Source: Chryseobacterium aureum
GTDB taxonomy: Bacteria; Bacteroidota; Bacteroidia; Flavobacteriales; Weeksellaceae
DNA length: 64,000 nucleotides
Assembly: GCF_003971235.1 (NCBI RefSeq)
Contig: NZ_CP034661.1
Coordinates: 2,666,001 to 2,730,000 of the forward strand
Direction of reading: 5' to 3'
Shown in pieces: positions 44,612-54,494 of the stretch. Both the position numbers and the translations under genes were made by a program. The notes under the pieces are model-generated. The model was not told where the DNA came from. It worked only from the letters and a program-made list of their open reading frames with translations, and made no database searches. Within the stretch, counting starts at the first letter, position 1; each line of letters starts with the position of its first letter.

Positions 44612-45220
44612 TTATTCGTTAGGTTTACCTTCTTGTGATGTAATCAACCAAAATTTAAGAAAATCAATATCTCTTAAACCTTCAAACAGGCTTTTAACTT
44701 TAGGGTACTGAGTTGTAACGTCACCTTTGATGGCTAGCTTGTAGTCAGGATTAACGCTTAAACTTTCTTTTACCCAGTCAATTAATTGCTTATTTGTACT
44801 GTCCATAGGAATACCTGTAGGACTCTTATAATTTTTCTGCTCATCTGCAGGCATATCCAAATAACCTTTAAGCTGGTTCATTGGAACTCCAATTGCCTGA
44901 ACTTTCTGGAAAGCGGCTTTTTGGTTGTTGTCAAAAGTAATTCCATACTTTTGTCCCATTTTATCCAAAAGAGCAAGTCTTTCTGATGCATTTTCTACGG
45001 GCTGGAAATAGAATTTTCCGTCCGGAGTAGCGTTGATAGTCATTAAACTAGCATCAGGAAGCAATTTTTCCGAAATTGAAGATGGCGGTTTGATCTGCTC
45101 CACGTCAGGTTTTTTAAACTGAGTGGTCAAGATAAAGAACGTAAGAAGTAGGAACGCAACGTCACACATTGCGGTCATGTCCGTTACGACTCCATGTCTT
45201 TTAGGTTTGACTCTCGCCAT
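44612..45220 (-). CDS. exbD: ExbD, first copy
   Basis: 202 residues. KRHGVVTDMTAMCDVAFLLLTFFILTTQF carries the channel aspartate in CDVAF. The periplasmic part ends with LKSLFEGLRDIDFLKFWLITSQEGKPN. It is the partner of ExbB in the proton-driven motor. The two ExbD proteins share the helix but little of the periplasmic domain, so they probably have different partners. Confidence 0.94.
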   Translation of the reverse strand: MARVKPKRHGVVTDMTAMCDVAFLLLTFFILTTQFKKPDVEQIKPPSSISEKLLPDASLMTINATPDGKFYFQPVENASERLALLDKMGQKYGITFDNNQKAAFQKVQAIGVPMNQLKGYLDMPADEQKNYKSPTGIPMDSTNKQLIDWVKESLSVNPDYKLAIKGDVTTQYPKVKSLFEGLRDIDFLKFWLITSQEGKPNE

Positions 45221-45281
45221 TATTATAAAATATTTTTAATTAAACTTCTTTTAATTGCTAATGCAAATATCTTGCTAATTC

Positions 45282-46145
45282 TTAGTTGAATTCAGCGAAA
45301 GATTGTTGGATACTCATAGAGATCTCGTCGATCTTATAAGTTAATCCGTCAATTTTAGAAGTAAAGAAGTTATAAAGGATAATAGCGATTGCTGAAGTAC
45401 CAATACCTAAAGCCGTGTTGATCAAGGCTTCAGAGATACCTGTAGATAGTGCAGCAGCATCCGGAGTACCACCTCCTGAACCTAATGCGAAGAATGCCTT
45501 GATCATCCCGATTACGGTTCCAAGTAGTGCTACTAGCGTTGCAACTGTACCTAAAGTAGAAAGGATCATCATGTTTTTCTCAAGCATTGGCATCTCAAGA
45601 GTAGTAGCTTCTTCGATCGCTTTGTTAAGAGCTACCATTTTCTGCTCCTTATTTAATGTAGTATCGTGAGAAAGTGCTTTGTAAGTAGTAAGACCTTCTT
45701 TTACTACGTTACCTACAGAACCTTGCTGTCTGTCACACTCTTCGATAGCTTCGTCAATTTTGTTTTGGTTTAGTAAGCTTCTTACCTGTACAACGAAGTT
45801 GTCTAAGTTTCCTTTTCCAGCCGCTTTACCAAGAACGAAATATCTTTCAAAAGAGAAAACGATTACAGTAATCATGAAAGTAATCAAGATTGGTACGATA
45901 ACCCCTCCTTTGTAGATAATACCTAAGAACGATTCTGGGTGAATGTCTTTTCCTTCAACACTTGAAAAAGCTACAGAACCACTTCCCAGTTTATCTGCAT
46001 CTTTAAAGTTTCCTGGGCTACCAAGAACGAATAAATAAATACATACTCCTATAGCAAATAGAATAGGAATAATAACAGCTGGATTTAAACCTCCTGCCTT
46101 TCTAGCAACTACTTGCTCATCATTTTTTGAAACATTCATTTCCAT
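45282..46145 (-). CDS. exbB: MotA/TolQ/ExbB proton channel protein
   Basis: 287 residues, started at 46145 (MNVSKN two codons later is equally possible). An extra N-terminal membrane helix is followed by the TolQ/ExbB core with three helices: FERYFVLGKAAG, the LSTLGTVATLVALLGTVIGMIKAF pair and ALLNTALGIGTSAIAIILYNFF. It makes the pentameric scaffold of the TonB motor. First gene of the operon; a TAATTTTG box is at 46203-46196. Confidence 0.94.
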   Translation of the reverse strand: MEMNVSKNDEQVVARKAGGLNPAVIIPILFAIGVCIYLFVLGSPGNFKDADKLGSGSVAFSSVEGKDIHPESFLGIIYKGGVIVPILITFMITVIVFSFERYFVLGKAAGKGNLDNFVVQVRSLLNQNKIDEAIEECDRQQGSVGNVVKEGLTTYKALSHDTTLNKEQKMVALNKAIEEATTLEMPMLEKNMMILSTLGTVATLVALLGTVIGMIKAFFALGSGGGTPDAAALSTGISEALINTALGIGTSAIAIILYNFFTSKIDGLTYKIDEISMSIQQSFAEFN

Positions 46146-46195
46146 ATTTAACTAAATTATATTGTTTTAAAATTTTACAGGGTGTAAATTAAAGG

Positions 46196-46203
46196 CAAAA
46201 TTA
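46196..46203 (-). promoter_or_regulatory. -7 box of the exbB-exbD-exbD-tonB operon
   Basis: TAATTTTG on the minus strand, 51 bases before exbB. No iron-box-like palindrome was recognised beside it. Confidence 0.45.
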
Positions 46204-46385
46204 ATTAAAATGCAAGAGTCTTAATTAAACATTTTGCTTTTTTTTGATAAAGAAATTTTAATACGATTTCGAAATAATAATTATTTTAAATTATTTTATT
46301 TATTTTTCCCAAATTTAACATTTGAGTTAAAAAATCAAAAAAATAAGACACCCATTTTTTTTAATTTCCCAATGTTAATTTTTTT

Positions 46386-49199
46386 TTAAATTACGATATT
46401 CACAATACGGTGAGGGACTACAATGATTTTTTTAGGGGTTTTCCCTTCCAAAATCTGTTGCATTTTCTCGTTCGAAATCACCAAATCTTCCACTTCCTTA
46501 GCAGATAATTGAGCAGAAAGTGAAATTTTGAACTTCATTTTACCATTGACACTTACCGGATACTCAATTTCATCTTCTACCAGATATTCTTCATTCAATA
46601 CCGGGAATTTTTCAAACTCGATAGATGTACCGTGTCCTAATAAACTCCATAGTTCTTCACAGATGTGAGGTGCGTATGGAGAAATGATAACGGCAAGCGG
46701 TTCTAAAATATTGCGCTTGTTGCATTTTATTTTCTGTAGCTCATTCACGGCAATCATAAATGATGATACGGAGGTATTGAATGAGAAGTTTTCTATATCA
46801 TATACAACCTTCTTTATTAAGGTATGTAAAACTTTGTATTCTGCTTTGGCAGGTTCTTCATCTGAAACTTCAAATACATCTCCATTGAAATACAGGTTCC
46901 AGAATTTTTTAAGGAAACCGTATACTCCGCTAAGCCCTTGTGTGTTCCAAGGCTTGGATTGTTCCAACGGCCCCAGGAACATTTCATATAATCTTAATCC
47001 GTCTGCTCCATACTCTTCACAGATGTCATCAGGATTGACTACATTATATTTGGACTTGGACATTTTTTCTACTTCACGGTCTGTGATGTATTTTCCGTCT
47101 TCCAGAATAAATTCGGCATCAGCATAATCCGGTCTCCATGCTTTGAAGGCTTCGGTATCCAATTCATCTGAAGTTCCTTTTAATAAGGATACGTCTACGT
47201 GGATCTGCTGAGTATGGTAGTCTTTCGCTAAATTTTTAGATACATACTGATTCGTTCCATCAATCCGGTATACGAATGCACTCATCCCCAAGATCATTCC
47301 CTGGTTGATGAGTTTCTGGAATGGCTCATCATGGCTGATATAACCTCTGTCTTTCAGGAACATGTTCCAGAAACGGGAATATAATAAGTGCCCGGTTGCG
47401 TGCTCGCTTCCTCCTATATACAGGTCTACCTGTCCCCAGTAATCTGCCAATTCTTTTTTAACAAAAGTTTCCTGATCATTAGGATCCATATATCTAAGGA
47501 AGTACCATGAGCTTCCTGCCCAGCCCGGCATTGTAGATAATTCTAACGGGAAAATTGTTTTGTCATCAATAAGGTCTGTAGCCACTACTTTCTGGCTGGC
47601 TTCATCCCATGCAAATTCTTTTGCGTTTCCCAGTGGCGGATCTCCGTCTTCTGTAGGTAAATATTTTTCAACTTCAGGAAGTTCCAATGGTAAGGCGGAA
47701 GTTGGCAACGTGTAAGGCATTCCATCCTTATAATATATAGGAACAGGCTCTCCCCAGTAACGCTGTCTTGAGAAAATAGCATCACGCTGTCTGTAGTTGG
47801 TAGTTCCGTGACCGATACCTTTCGTTTCGATCTCGGAAATCATTTTTGCTTTTGCTTCATTATAGTGTAATCCGTTTAGGAAATCTGAATTTACACAAAC
47901 GGAATCTTTGGAATCAAAAGATTTTTCCTGAACATCTTCTTCAGTTTCTACTACTTTTTTGATTTCAAGATTAAACTTCTTTGCAAATCTGTGGTCTCGT
48001 TCATCGTGTGCCGGAACTGCCATCACCGCCCCTGTTCCATATCCCATCAATACATAGTCTGAAATATAGATCGGCATTTTTTCATTGCTGAACGGATTAA
48101 CGGCATAACTTCCCGTGAAAGCTCCACTCACGTTTTTCACGTCAGACATTCTGTCTCTTTCGGTTTTTTTGGAAGTTTCTTCAATATAAGTATCTACTTC
48201 CACTTTTTGAGCATCTGTAGTAATGGTTTCCACTAATGGATTTTCCGGAGCCAACACCATAAAGGTGGCTCCAAAGATGGTATCAGGTCTTGTAGTAAAT
48301 ACCTCAACGGTTTCGTCATGGCCTTCTACTTTGAACTGAACCTGTGCTCCCTGGGATTTTCCGATCCAGTATTCCTGTGAATCTTTCAACGGCTGCGGCC
48401 AGTCTAATGTATTTAATCCCTGTAATAATCTTTCTGAGTAGGCAGAAATTCTCATGCTCCACTGCATCATTTTCTTTTGGAAAACAGGGAACCCTCCTCT
48501 TTCGGATTTACCATCTTTCACCTCATCATTGGCCAATACGGTTCCTAATGCCGGGCACCAGTTTACAGTGGTTTCTGCTCTGTATGCAAGACGGTAGTTT
48601 AATAGGATATCCTGCTTATCAAGCTCGGAAGCATTTTTCCATTCTTCTGCTGTGAAGTTTAATTCGTCGTTCTGATTGGCATTCAATCCTTCTGTTCCTT
48701 TTTGTTCAAAATGCTGGATTAATGAATCAATAGATTCTGCCTTATCGGTATTTTTATTATACCATGAGTGGTACAGCTGGATGAAAATCCACTGGGTCCA
48801 TTTATAATAAGAAGCGTCTGAAGTTCTTACTTCCCTGCTCCAGTCGAATGAGAATCCGATTTTTTTCAGCTGCTCCTCGTATCTGTTGATATTCTGCTCT
48901 GTAGTAACGGCCGGATGCTGCCCTGTCTGGATTGCATATTGCTCAGCAGGAAGTCCGAAGCTGTCATATCCTACCGGGTGGAGCACATTAAACCCCTGGT
49001 GTCTTTTGTATCTCGCATAAATATCGGATGCAATATACCCAAGCGGGTGACCTACGTGAAGTCCTGCTCCTGATGGATACGGAAACATATCGAGTACATA
49101 AAACTTAGGTTTGTCTGTGTTATTAGAGGTCTTATAGGTTTGATTTTCCTCCCAGTATTTCTGCCACTTTTTTTCTATCTGCTGATGATCGTAAAACAC
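46386..49199 (-). CDS. leuS: Leucyl-tRNA synthetase
   Basis: 937 residues. The HIGH motif reads HVGH in [17 protein letters not shown]; the KMSKS motif is [13 protein letters not shown]. The editing domain has [12 protein letters not shown], and [11 protein letters not shown] is also present. It charges tRNA-Leu and edits mistakes. It is monocistronic, with a TATTTTTG box at 49262-49255. Length and order of domains are those of bacterial LeuRS, with extra residues in the N-terminal third as in other Bacteroidota. Confidence 0.96.
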   Translation of the reverse strand: MFYDHQQIEKKWQKYWEENQTYKTSNNTDKPKFYVLDMFPYPSGAGLHVGHPLGYIASDIYARYKRHQGFNVLHPVGYDSFGLPAEQYAIQTGQHPAVTTEQNINRYEEQLKKIGFSFDWSREVRTSDASYYKWTQWIFIQLYHSWYNKNTDKAESIDSLIQHFEQKGTEGLNANQNDELNFTAEEWKNASELDKQDILLNYRLAYRAETTVNWCPALGTVLANDEVKDGKSERGGFPVFQKKMMQWSMRISAYSERLLQGLNTLDWPQPLKDSQEYWIGKSQGAQVQFKVEGHDETVEVFTTRPDTIFGATFMVLAPENPLVETITTDAQKVEVDTYIEETSKKTERDRMSDVKNVSGAFTGSYAVNPFSNEKMPIYISDYVLMGYGTGAVMAVPAHDERDHRFAKKFNLEIKKVVETEEDVQEKSFDSKDSVCVNSDFLNGLHYNEAKAKMISEIETKGIGHGTTNYRQRDAIFSRQRYWGEPVPIYYKDGMPYTLPTSALPLELPEVEKYLPTEDGDPPLGNAKEFAWDEASQKVVATDLIDDKTIFPLELSTMPGWAGSSWYFLRYMDPNDQETFVKKELADYWGQVDLYIGGSEHATGHLLYSRFWNMFLKDRGYISHDEPFQKLINQGMILGMSAFVYRIDGTNQYVSKNLAKDYHTQQIHVDVSLLKGTSDELDTEAFKAWRPDYADAEFILEDGKYITDREVEKMSKSKYNVVNPDDICEEYGADGLRLYEMFLGPLEQSKPWNTQGLSGVYGFLKKFWNLYFNGDVFEVSDEEPAKAEYKVLHTLIKKVVYDIENFSFNTSVSSFMIAVNELQKIKCNKRNILEPLAVIISPYAPHICEELWSLLGHGTSIEFEKFPVLNEEYLVEDEIEYPVSVNGKMKFKISLSAQLSAKEVEDLVISNEKMQQILEGKTPKKIIVVPHRIVNIVI

Positions 49200-49254
49200 G
49201 TTATATATCTGTTATATGTTAGACTGAATTATTTTTCTTTTTTGACAAGATTCA

Positions 49255-49262
49255 CAAAAATA
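49255..49262 (-). promoter_or_regulatory. -7 box of leuS
   Basis: TATTTTTG on the minus strand, 56 bases before the leuS start. Confidence 0.45.
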
Positions 49263-49319
49263 ATGATTTTAAAGGAAATAGAAATTTAATTTATGATGAA
49301 TTGCCATTGTCTGCTCAAC

Positions 49320-49340
49320 AAAAAAATCCCATCCGGGGAT
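49320..49340 (-). terminator. Terminator after the lipocalin-like gene
   Basis: ATCCC/GGGAT with a CGGAT loop, then seven T on the minus strand, 31 bases past the stop at 49371. Confidence 0.7.
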
Positions 49341-49370
49341 GAGATCTGTTTTTATGTCCTGAAGTAAGTA

Positions 49371-49844
49371 TTATTGCGGAACTCTTTTGAAAGTATAGGT
49401 TCTTGTCTGAAATACCTTAGGATCCTGAGTCTCTTCCCTTACCGCAAGATTGAGTGTTGTATTATCCAGCGTAATAATCTTTGCATTTTGCGGCTCCACT
49501 ACTCCCTGAATTTTCATTTGAACATCTTTCCCTTCCTTATTATAGGTATAATTGAATTTTATATCAGAAAGAATAGCACACTGACCAGGTGTAGCAGTAT
49601 CTCCCCAGTTCGTTTTTCCTCCTTTGGAATCTACACTGAACCACCATCTCGTCTGCTTCTGGCAGTCTGTATAAGTAATCGTGTTAGAAACAGGATCTTC
49701 ACCAGTTTCCACTGTAGTAACCACTTCTTTTAATGGTTGCCAGGTCCCAACCAGAGGAGCTTCCAAAACAGTATCATTGCTATCACTACATCCTGTAGCG
49801 GCAAACAGTGACAAACCTGCAAATAGTAATGCTAATTTCTTCAT
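49371..49844 (-). CDS. Lipocalin-like lipoprotein
   Basis: 157 residues with lipobox cysteine 19 (AATGC). After a short linker comes LVGTWQPLKEVVTT, the GxW motif of lipocalin-like proteins, then eight or so beta-strands ending RTYTFKRVPQ. Two cysteines (TDCQKQ and GQCAIL) could form a disulfide. Lipocalin folds bind small hydrophobic molecules; the ligand is unknown. Divergent from the acyltransferase gene. Confidence 0.78.
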   Translation of the reverse strand: MKKLALLFAGLSLFAATGCSDSNDTVLEAPLVGTWQPLKEVVTTVETGEDPVSNTITYTDCQKQTRWWFSVDSKGGKTNWGDTATPGQCAILSDIKFNYTYNKEGKDVQMKIQGVVEPQNAKIITLDNTTLNLAVREETQDPKVFQTRTYTFKRVPQ

Positions 49845-50018
49845 AGATCAATTTTTTCAAGCGCTAAAATTATAATTTTTTTGATTTATATTACTATTTT
49901 TTATGAAAAATTATTTCATCTCCCTTTATTTATATATATTTAAAAATGCGAACACGTCGTTTTCCCTTTATTTAACAAATAATGAATGTATGAACACTGA
50001 ACATTCTATTAAAAAAGT

Positions 50019-50026
50019 TATTTTTG
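50019..50026 (+). promoter_or_regulatory. -7 box deciding the acyltransferase start
   Basis: TATTTTTG inside the longest open frame, 17 bases before the ATG at 50044. A transcript from here cannot include the earlier ATGs at 49903 and 49990. Confidence 0.5.
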
Positions 50027-50043
50027 CAGGAAACAAAATACAA

Positions 50044-51021
50044 ATGCAGGATATAACGAAAAACAATTTTGACTTTATACGTGTTCTCCTCGCCTTTATT
50101 GTCTTTCTTGGACATCTTGGCACCCTCAGCGCTTCTCCTGATCTCAAGATTCTTGAGCACAGCCCAATCGAAATTGCCGTTTTCGGTTTCTTTGCAGTGA
50201 GCGGATTCCTTATTGCGAGAAGCTATGACAGGTCATCAAGCGTGAAAAGTTATGTAAAAAAGAGAATCAAAAGAATTGTTCCCGCTTACTTATTGGTTAT
50301 TTTTTTATGTGCAATTTTATTAAGTTTGGTAAGCACCTATTCTTTCACCGAATATTTCAGTAATACACAGGTTTACAAATACCTTTTCTGGAATTCATTA
50401 TTTTTAAATTTTAAAGCGCCCTGGCTTCCCGGAGTTTTTGGAAATCAGGCAGTAAATGGCGCCCTATGGACACTGAAAATAGAAATGTGCTATTATTTCT
50501 CTGTTCCTTTGCTGTTTCTGCTTTTCGGAAAGAATAATAAATACAGAAATATAAGCTTGATTGTTTTATACTTCCTTTCCCTTATTTATCTCAATTATTT
50601 TGAATCTTTAAATAAAATTTCGATCGCCAAACAGCTTCCCGGAACACTATCCTATTTTATCCCCGGAATGCTGATTTACTTTAATTTTGACAAATTCATC
50701 CAACATAAAAATATCATTTTCATCATTGCATTCGCCACCGTGTGGATTGATTTATTTTTAAATATCCAGCTTTTCTCCCCAATGATGATCGGGGTAATAG
50801 TCATGTATATTGCCTATTCATTCAAGTTCTTAAACAATTTCGGAAAATATGGTGATTTCACCTACGGAATCTATATTTTCCACTTTCCAATTATCAGAAC
50901 TTTCCAGACTTTAGGATTGTTTGAGGATTACAATCCGTTTGTAATGGCTTTGGTATGTATGCTGGTGGTGATTGCCGTAGGGGTAAGTTCCTGGCATTTT
51001 TATGAAAAAAGATTTTTATAA
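50044..51021 (+). CDS. Acyltransferase-3 family membrane protein
   Basis: 325 residues from MQDITKNNFDFIRVLLAFIVFLGHLG, the family's usual start. Earlier ATGs in the same frame (49903, 49990) lie before the promoter box. Ten membrane helices; the conserved histidine is in FLGHLG, with the SGFLIARSY arginine-serine region and a late GIYIFHFPI. These enzymes O-acetylate or acylate surface sugars. With the glycosyltransferase gene 22 bases downstream it may take part in decorating a surface glycan; the target is unknown. Confidence 0.85.
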   Translation: MQDITKNNFDFIRVLLAFIVFLGHLGTLSASPDLKILEHSPIEIAVFGFFAVSGFLIARSYDRSSSVKSYVKKRIKRIVPAYLLVIFLCAILLSLVSTYSFTEYFSNTQVYKYLFWNSLFLNFKAPWLPGVFGNQAVNGALWTLKIEMCYYFSVPLLFLLFGKNNKYRNISLIVLYFLSLIYLNYFESLNKISIAKQLPGTLSYFIPGMLIYFNFDKFIQHKNIIFIIAFATVWIDLFLNIQLFSPMMIGVIVMYIAYSFKFLNNFGKYGDFTYGIYIFHFPIIRTFQTLGLFEDYNPFVMALVCMLVVIAVGVSSWHFYEKRFL

Positions 51022-51026
51022 TTTTG
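51019..51026 (+). promoter_or_regulatory. -7 box of the glycosyltransferase gene
   Basis: TAATTTTG overlaps the acyltransferase stop codon, 17 bases before the ATG at 51044. The two genes can therefore be transcribed apart. Confidence 0.45.
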
Positions 51027-51043
51027 CAGTTTAGAAAACATAA

Positions 51044-51802
51044 ATGAAAGATCTTGTCTCCATTATCACGCCTTGCTACAATTCCGCAGAATTTATCGAG
51101 GAAACCATCCAGTCTGTCCTGAACCAATCCTATGAAAACTGGGAGTGGCTGATCACAGATGATTTGTCTAAAGACAACACCATAGAAATTCTAAAAAAAT
51201 ATAACGATCCCAGAATAAAACTGCATGTATTAGAGAAAAACGGCGGTGCAGGAAATGCAAGAAATAAAAGTCTTGAAAGAGCTAACGGAAGGTATATCGC
51301 ATTTCTGGATTCCGATGATTTGTGGTATCCTGAATACCTGGAAACCATGATTACTTTTCTTCAGGAAAACAATGCAGAACTGGCCTATTGCAATTACTCA
51401 AGGTGTGATGAATATACCATGGAACCTATTTTAAAAGATTTTGAAGCTGATAAAATTGTGACCTTCTCTAATTTACTTAAAACCTGCAGGCTGGCTCCGG
51501 TTTCCACTATTTACGACACCAGAAGAGTCGGAAAATTTTTCTTTCCGGTAAAAAGCAAACGTGAAGATCATGTCATGTGGCTGAATTTATTGAAAGTCAT
51601 TCCCAAAGGATATCCTGTAAAAAAGACGATGGCCAAATACAGAATGCGTGAAAACAGTGTTTCAAGAAATAAAAAAAATATCATCAAAGATCAGTATCTT
51701 GTGTATAAAGATTTCATGGGCTTCTCCACCGTAAAATCATTGTATTATACGGCTAACTGGGCGTTAAACGGATTCATGAAATATTCGAAAATATTTAATT
51801 AA
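51044..51802 (+). CDS. Family 2 glycosyltransferase
   Basis: 252 residues. VSIITPCYNSAEFIEETIQSVLNQSYENWEWLITDD is the GT-A nucleotide-sugar-binding start; the metal-binding DxD is in FLDSDDLW. It is followed by YCNYSRCDEY and KREDHVMWLNLL. It transfers a sugar to a surface polysaccharide or lipid carrier in the cytoplasm. Donor and acceptor cannot be read. Its last base is the first base of the next ATG (TAATG), so it is coupled with the DUF6155 gene. Confidence 0.9.
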   Translation: MKDLVSIITPCYNSAEFIEETIQSVLNQSYENWEWLITDDLSKDNTIEILKKYNDPRIKLHVLEKNGGAGNARNKSLERANGRYIAFLDSDDLWYPEYLETMITFLQENNAELAYCNYSRCDEYTMEPILKDFEADKIVTFSNLLKTCRLAPVSTIYDTRRVGKFFFPVKSKREDHVMWLNLLKVIPKGYPVKKTMAKYRMRENSVSRNKKNIIKDQYLVYKDFMGFSTVKSLYYTANWALNGFMKYSKIFN

Positions 51803-52428
51803 TGGAATATTCTAAAGAGTTTAAAGCTGCTCTGAGTGCTTTTTCAGGTGCCGATAAAGACAAACTTATTTTCAGACTTCTGAGAAAGGATAAGCTATTG
51901 TCTAAAAAGCTTTACTTTGAACTGATTGATCCGGAAACCACGGATGACAAAAGAAATTCCATGGAAGAACACGTGGAGGAACAGGTTCTCCTGGCTTCGA
52001 AATATGTGGGAAATGCCAAATATTTCCTGTCTACCGTAAGAAAAATAAGTGCTGAAATTACTGAACATGTAAAAATCACTATTGACAAATTCGGGGAGGT
52101 TTCACTGAATCTTCTTCTTGTCAACAAGATATTGGAAAACAACAGTGATCTCGGCAGACAAAGATTTGACAATGTTTACAAGCTTTATATCTATATCATC
52201 AATAAAGTCTTTAAATCATTGGTCCTGATTAAAAAACTAGACGAAGATTACTGGATGGAAATTGATGAATATCTTCGTGATACTCAGAATAAACTTTTAG
52301 AGAATCACTATCTTCAGAAACTTTGTATTAACAATGGTCTTGACTTCAATTGGCTGGAATGTGAAAAAATTCCTGAAAACATTGGCCAGATCATGAAAGA
52401 GATTAAAAGCCAGGGTTTCCTAAGATAA
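51802..52428 (+). CDS. DUF6155-like protein
   Basis: 208 residues, soluble and helical, without signal peptide. LIFRLLRKDKLLSKKLYFELIDPE and KFGEVSLNLLLVNKILENNSDLG resemble the DUF6155 family of Bacteroidota (recognition by eye, moderate). Function unknown. It is coupled to the glycosyltransferase by a TAATG overlap. Its last nine bases overlap the end of waaA on the other strand; no terminator was seen for either. Confidence 0.7.
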   Translation: MEYSKEFKAALSAFSGADKDKLIFRLLRKDKLLSKKLYFELIDPETTDDKRNSMEEHVEEQVLLASKYVGNAKYFLSTVRKISAEITEHVKITIDKFGEVSLNLLLVNKILENNSDLGRQRFDNVYKLYIYIINKVFKSLVLIKKLDEDYWMEIDEYLRDTQNKLLENHYLQKLCINNGLDFNWLECEKIPENIGQIMKEIKSQGFLR

Positions 52429-53658
52429 AATTTTCTGAAGAATCATTTGGGTGGAATCAGGTTTTTCATCCACGAATTTTCCTGCATTCTGAGACATTTC
52501 TGCAAGTTCCTCTCTATTCTCTTCATTCAAAAGAAATAATACGAATTCTGAGGCTGTATATTCGTCAGGGAAAGATTTTCCTCCATTTGCAGAGACCAGA
52601 TCATCAGCTTCCGGATTCTTTCTGTAATGATTTCCAAAGATGACGGGAACACCAAAAGTAGCTGCTTCCAGAATATTGTGGAGACCTGCATCATGAAACC
52701 CTCCTCCTACAACCGCAACATCTGCGTATGAATAGAGTTTTGATAATAACCCAATACTGTCTATGATCAGAATCTGAGAATGGGAAACCAAAGATTGGGT
52801 ATTTTGTACTTCACTGTATAATACTGCGTCCGGAAACAGGTTTTTCAAATGCTCCACCCTTTTCAGATCATGAGGCGCTATAATGAGCTTTGCTGTATTG
52901 TTTTTACGGGAGATTACTTCTGCCATTTTCTCTTCTGCCTGCCATGAGCTTCCGAAAATTACCGCTTTATTTTCTCCGATAAAATCTGCAATAAAATCTA
53001 CGTGATTGTCCCTTCCGCGAAGTTGTTTCACTCTGTCAAATCTTGTATCTCCCGTCACCGAAGACCTCATCAATCCAACACTTTTTGCCAGAGCCAATGA
53101 GAACTGGGTCTGATGAAAAAACCAGTCTACATCTTTCTGAAGCTGTCTGACAAACCATTTACCATAGGAAGTAAAGAAGGATTGCCTCTCATAAAACAAT
53201 GCAGAGATTACATAGATCTTTGTTCCCCGATTTTTTAATTCAGCAAGAAGATTGTACCAGTAATCATATTTAACCGTAAAAAATAGTTCAGCAGAAAATT
53301 GGTTAATAAATTCTTTTACTGTGTTTTTCTTATCGAATGGCAGATAACAGATCACGTCTGCAATATGTTTCTTTTTAATTACATTTTCATATCCAGAGGG
53401 AGAGAAGAATGTCACCAGTATTTTGTGCTGGGGAAAATTATCTTTAAGCTTTTCCAATACAGGCAGCCCCTGTTCATATTCACCAAGACTGGCAGCATGC
53501 ATCCAGATCACTTTATCCGTTTTTGAAAATGCTGATTTTACTTTATCCAAGGACTGTTTCCTTCCTTCAACGCCTTTTTTAGTTTTATCATTAAATAATG
53601 CGAAAACCTTCATTCCGAAAGTAAGGAGACTGATCAATATATTATAGATAAAGGCCAT
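52420..53658 (-). CDS. waaA: 3-deoxy-D-manno-octulosonic-acid (Kdo) transferase
   Basis: 412 residues. One N-terminal membrane anchor, then the GT-B fold: WMHAASLGEYEQG, FFSPSGYE, FFTVKYDYWYNLL, VTGDTRFDRV, IFGSSWQAEE, LIIAPHDLKRV and GGGFHDAGLHNILEAATFGVPVIFG. It adds Kdo to lipid IVA on the inner face of the inner membrane. It is the last gene of an operon of five on the minus strand. lpxB, earlier in lipid A synthesis, is also in the window. Confidence 0.92.
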   Translation of the reverse strand: MAFIYNILISLLTFGMKVFALFNDKTKKGVEGRKQSLDKVKSAFSKTDKVIWMHAASLGEYEQGLPVLEKLKDNFPQHKILVTFFSPSGYENVIKKKHIADVICYLPFDKKNTVKEFINQFSAELFFTVKYDYWYNLLAELKNRGTKIYVISALFYERQSFFTSYGKWFVRQLQKDVDWFFHQTQFSLALAKSVGLMRSSVTGDTRFDRVKQLRGRDNHVDFIADFIGENKAVIFGSSWQAEEKMAEVISRKNNTAKLIIAPHDLKRVEHLKNLFPDAVLYSEVQNTQSLVSHSQILIIDSIGLLSKLYSYADVAVVGGGFHDAGLHNILEAATFGVPVIFGNHYRKNPEADDLVSANGGKSFPDEYTASEFVLFLLNEENREELAEMSQNAGKFVDEKPDSTQMILQKILS

Positions 53659-53663
53659 TTTGT

Positions 53664-54008
53664 TTATTCTTTAATTTCAATTCTGTCATGATCCGTAGAA
53701 GGATTTGATATGACTAAAAACTCGATTTCTTCAGCAGATTCATTGGAGATACAATGTTTTGATCCCGCTTCAATAGAAATAGATTCTCCCTGACCTACCC
53801 AAAATTTCTCTTCATTGATGCGGAAAACCGCTTCTCCTTTCAGGATGTAGAAAAACTGTTCTGCCACTTTGTGATAATGAAGTTTCTCTGAAGTTCCCGC
53901 AGGCATTTTCTCCTGTTTTATGGATACGTTTTGCGTGTTTTTAAGAACCCAGCTGTCACATTGGTTTCCCCAGATATAATGTTCTGAATTTTCTTTATTA
54001 TGTATCAT
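53664..54008 (-). CDS. Cupin-domain protein
   Basis: 114 residues, a single cupin barrel. The first motif is G-T-S-E-K-L-H-Y-H-K-VAEQFFYILKGEA and the second GESISIEAGSKHCISN, with histidines and a glutamate for a metal. Many such proteins are sugar isomerases or dioxygenases, others only bind. The upstream gene's stop overlaps its start by four bases; waaA follows five bases later. Function unknown. Confidence 0.85.
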   Translation of the reverse strand: MIHNKENSEHYIWGNQCDSWVLKNTQNVSIKQEKMPAGTSEKLHYHKVAEQFFYILKGEAVFRINEEKFWVGQGESISIEAGSKHCISNESAEEIEFLVISNPSTDHDRIEIKE

Positions 54009-54472
54009 TTAAATAGATGGGCTACAAAAAGTAATGCGGGAGTAAATAATACGACGGATAAAAAGATAGCAGCAAATGAAATTCTTGGCTTGGCTTTTTC
54101 GTCCGCAGCGCATCTGAATATATAATCCTGAATATTCATAAAAATGACTGCCAGTATTAAAAAGAGAAGTCTCATTCCAATTTTCATCACTAAAAACTGT
54201 GCACCTCTGTTCTGGGTTGTTATTTCTACCGGAAAATTAGTCCCTTCGGGATATCTTACTCCATAAGTAAATACCCCGTATAAAACTAAGGCGAGCAATG
54301 GCATCAGGAAGGCAAACGGCTTCCCGCCAAATCCATCAGCCTGCCCCTGCATATCAAAATGTACAGGAATTCTCTCCGGCAGCGCCTTGTAATTCCTTAT
54401 GGTGAACCCCCACAGAAAAACGACCCATCCAAAATTAAAAATATCAAAAATTGTAAAGAGCATATTTTCCAT
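54005..54472 (-). CDS. DUF1648 membrane protein
   Basis: 155 residues with four membrane helices. RIPVHFDMQGQADGFGGKPFAFLMPLLAL is the DUF1648 motif (PxHxxxxGxxDxxxxK). In Bacillus SdpI, an immunity protein, a related domain protects from a toxin; in this operon context the function is unknown. It overlaps the cupin gene by four bases. Confidence 0.82.
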   Translation of the reverse strand: MENMLFTIFDIFNFGWVVFLWGFTIRNYKALPERIPVHFDMQGQADGFGGKPFAFLMPLLALVLYGVFTYGVRYPEGTNFPVEITTQNRGAQFLVMKIGMRLLFLILAVIFMNIQDYIFRCAADEKAKPRISFAAIFLSVVLFTPALLFVAHLFK

Positions 54473-54494
54473 TTCAGATAAGATTTGGTGGGGA

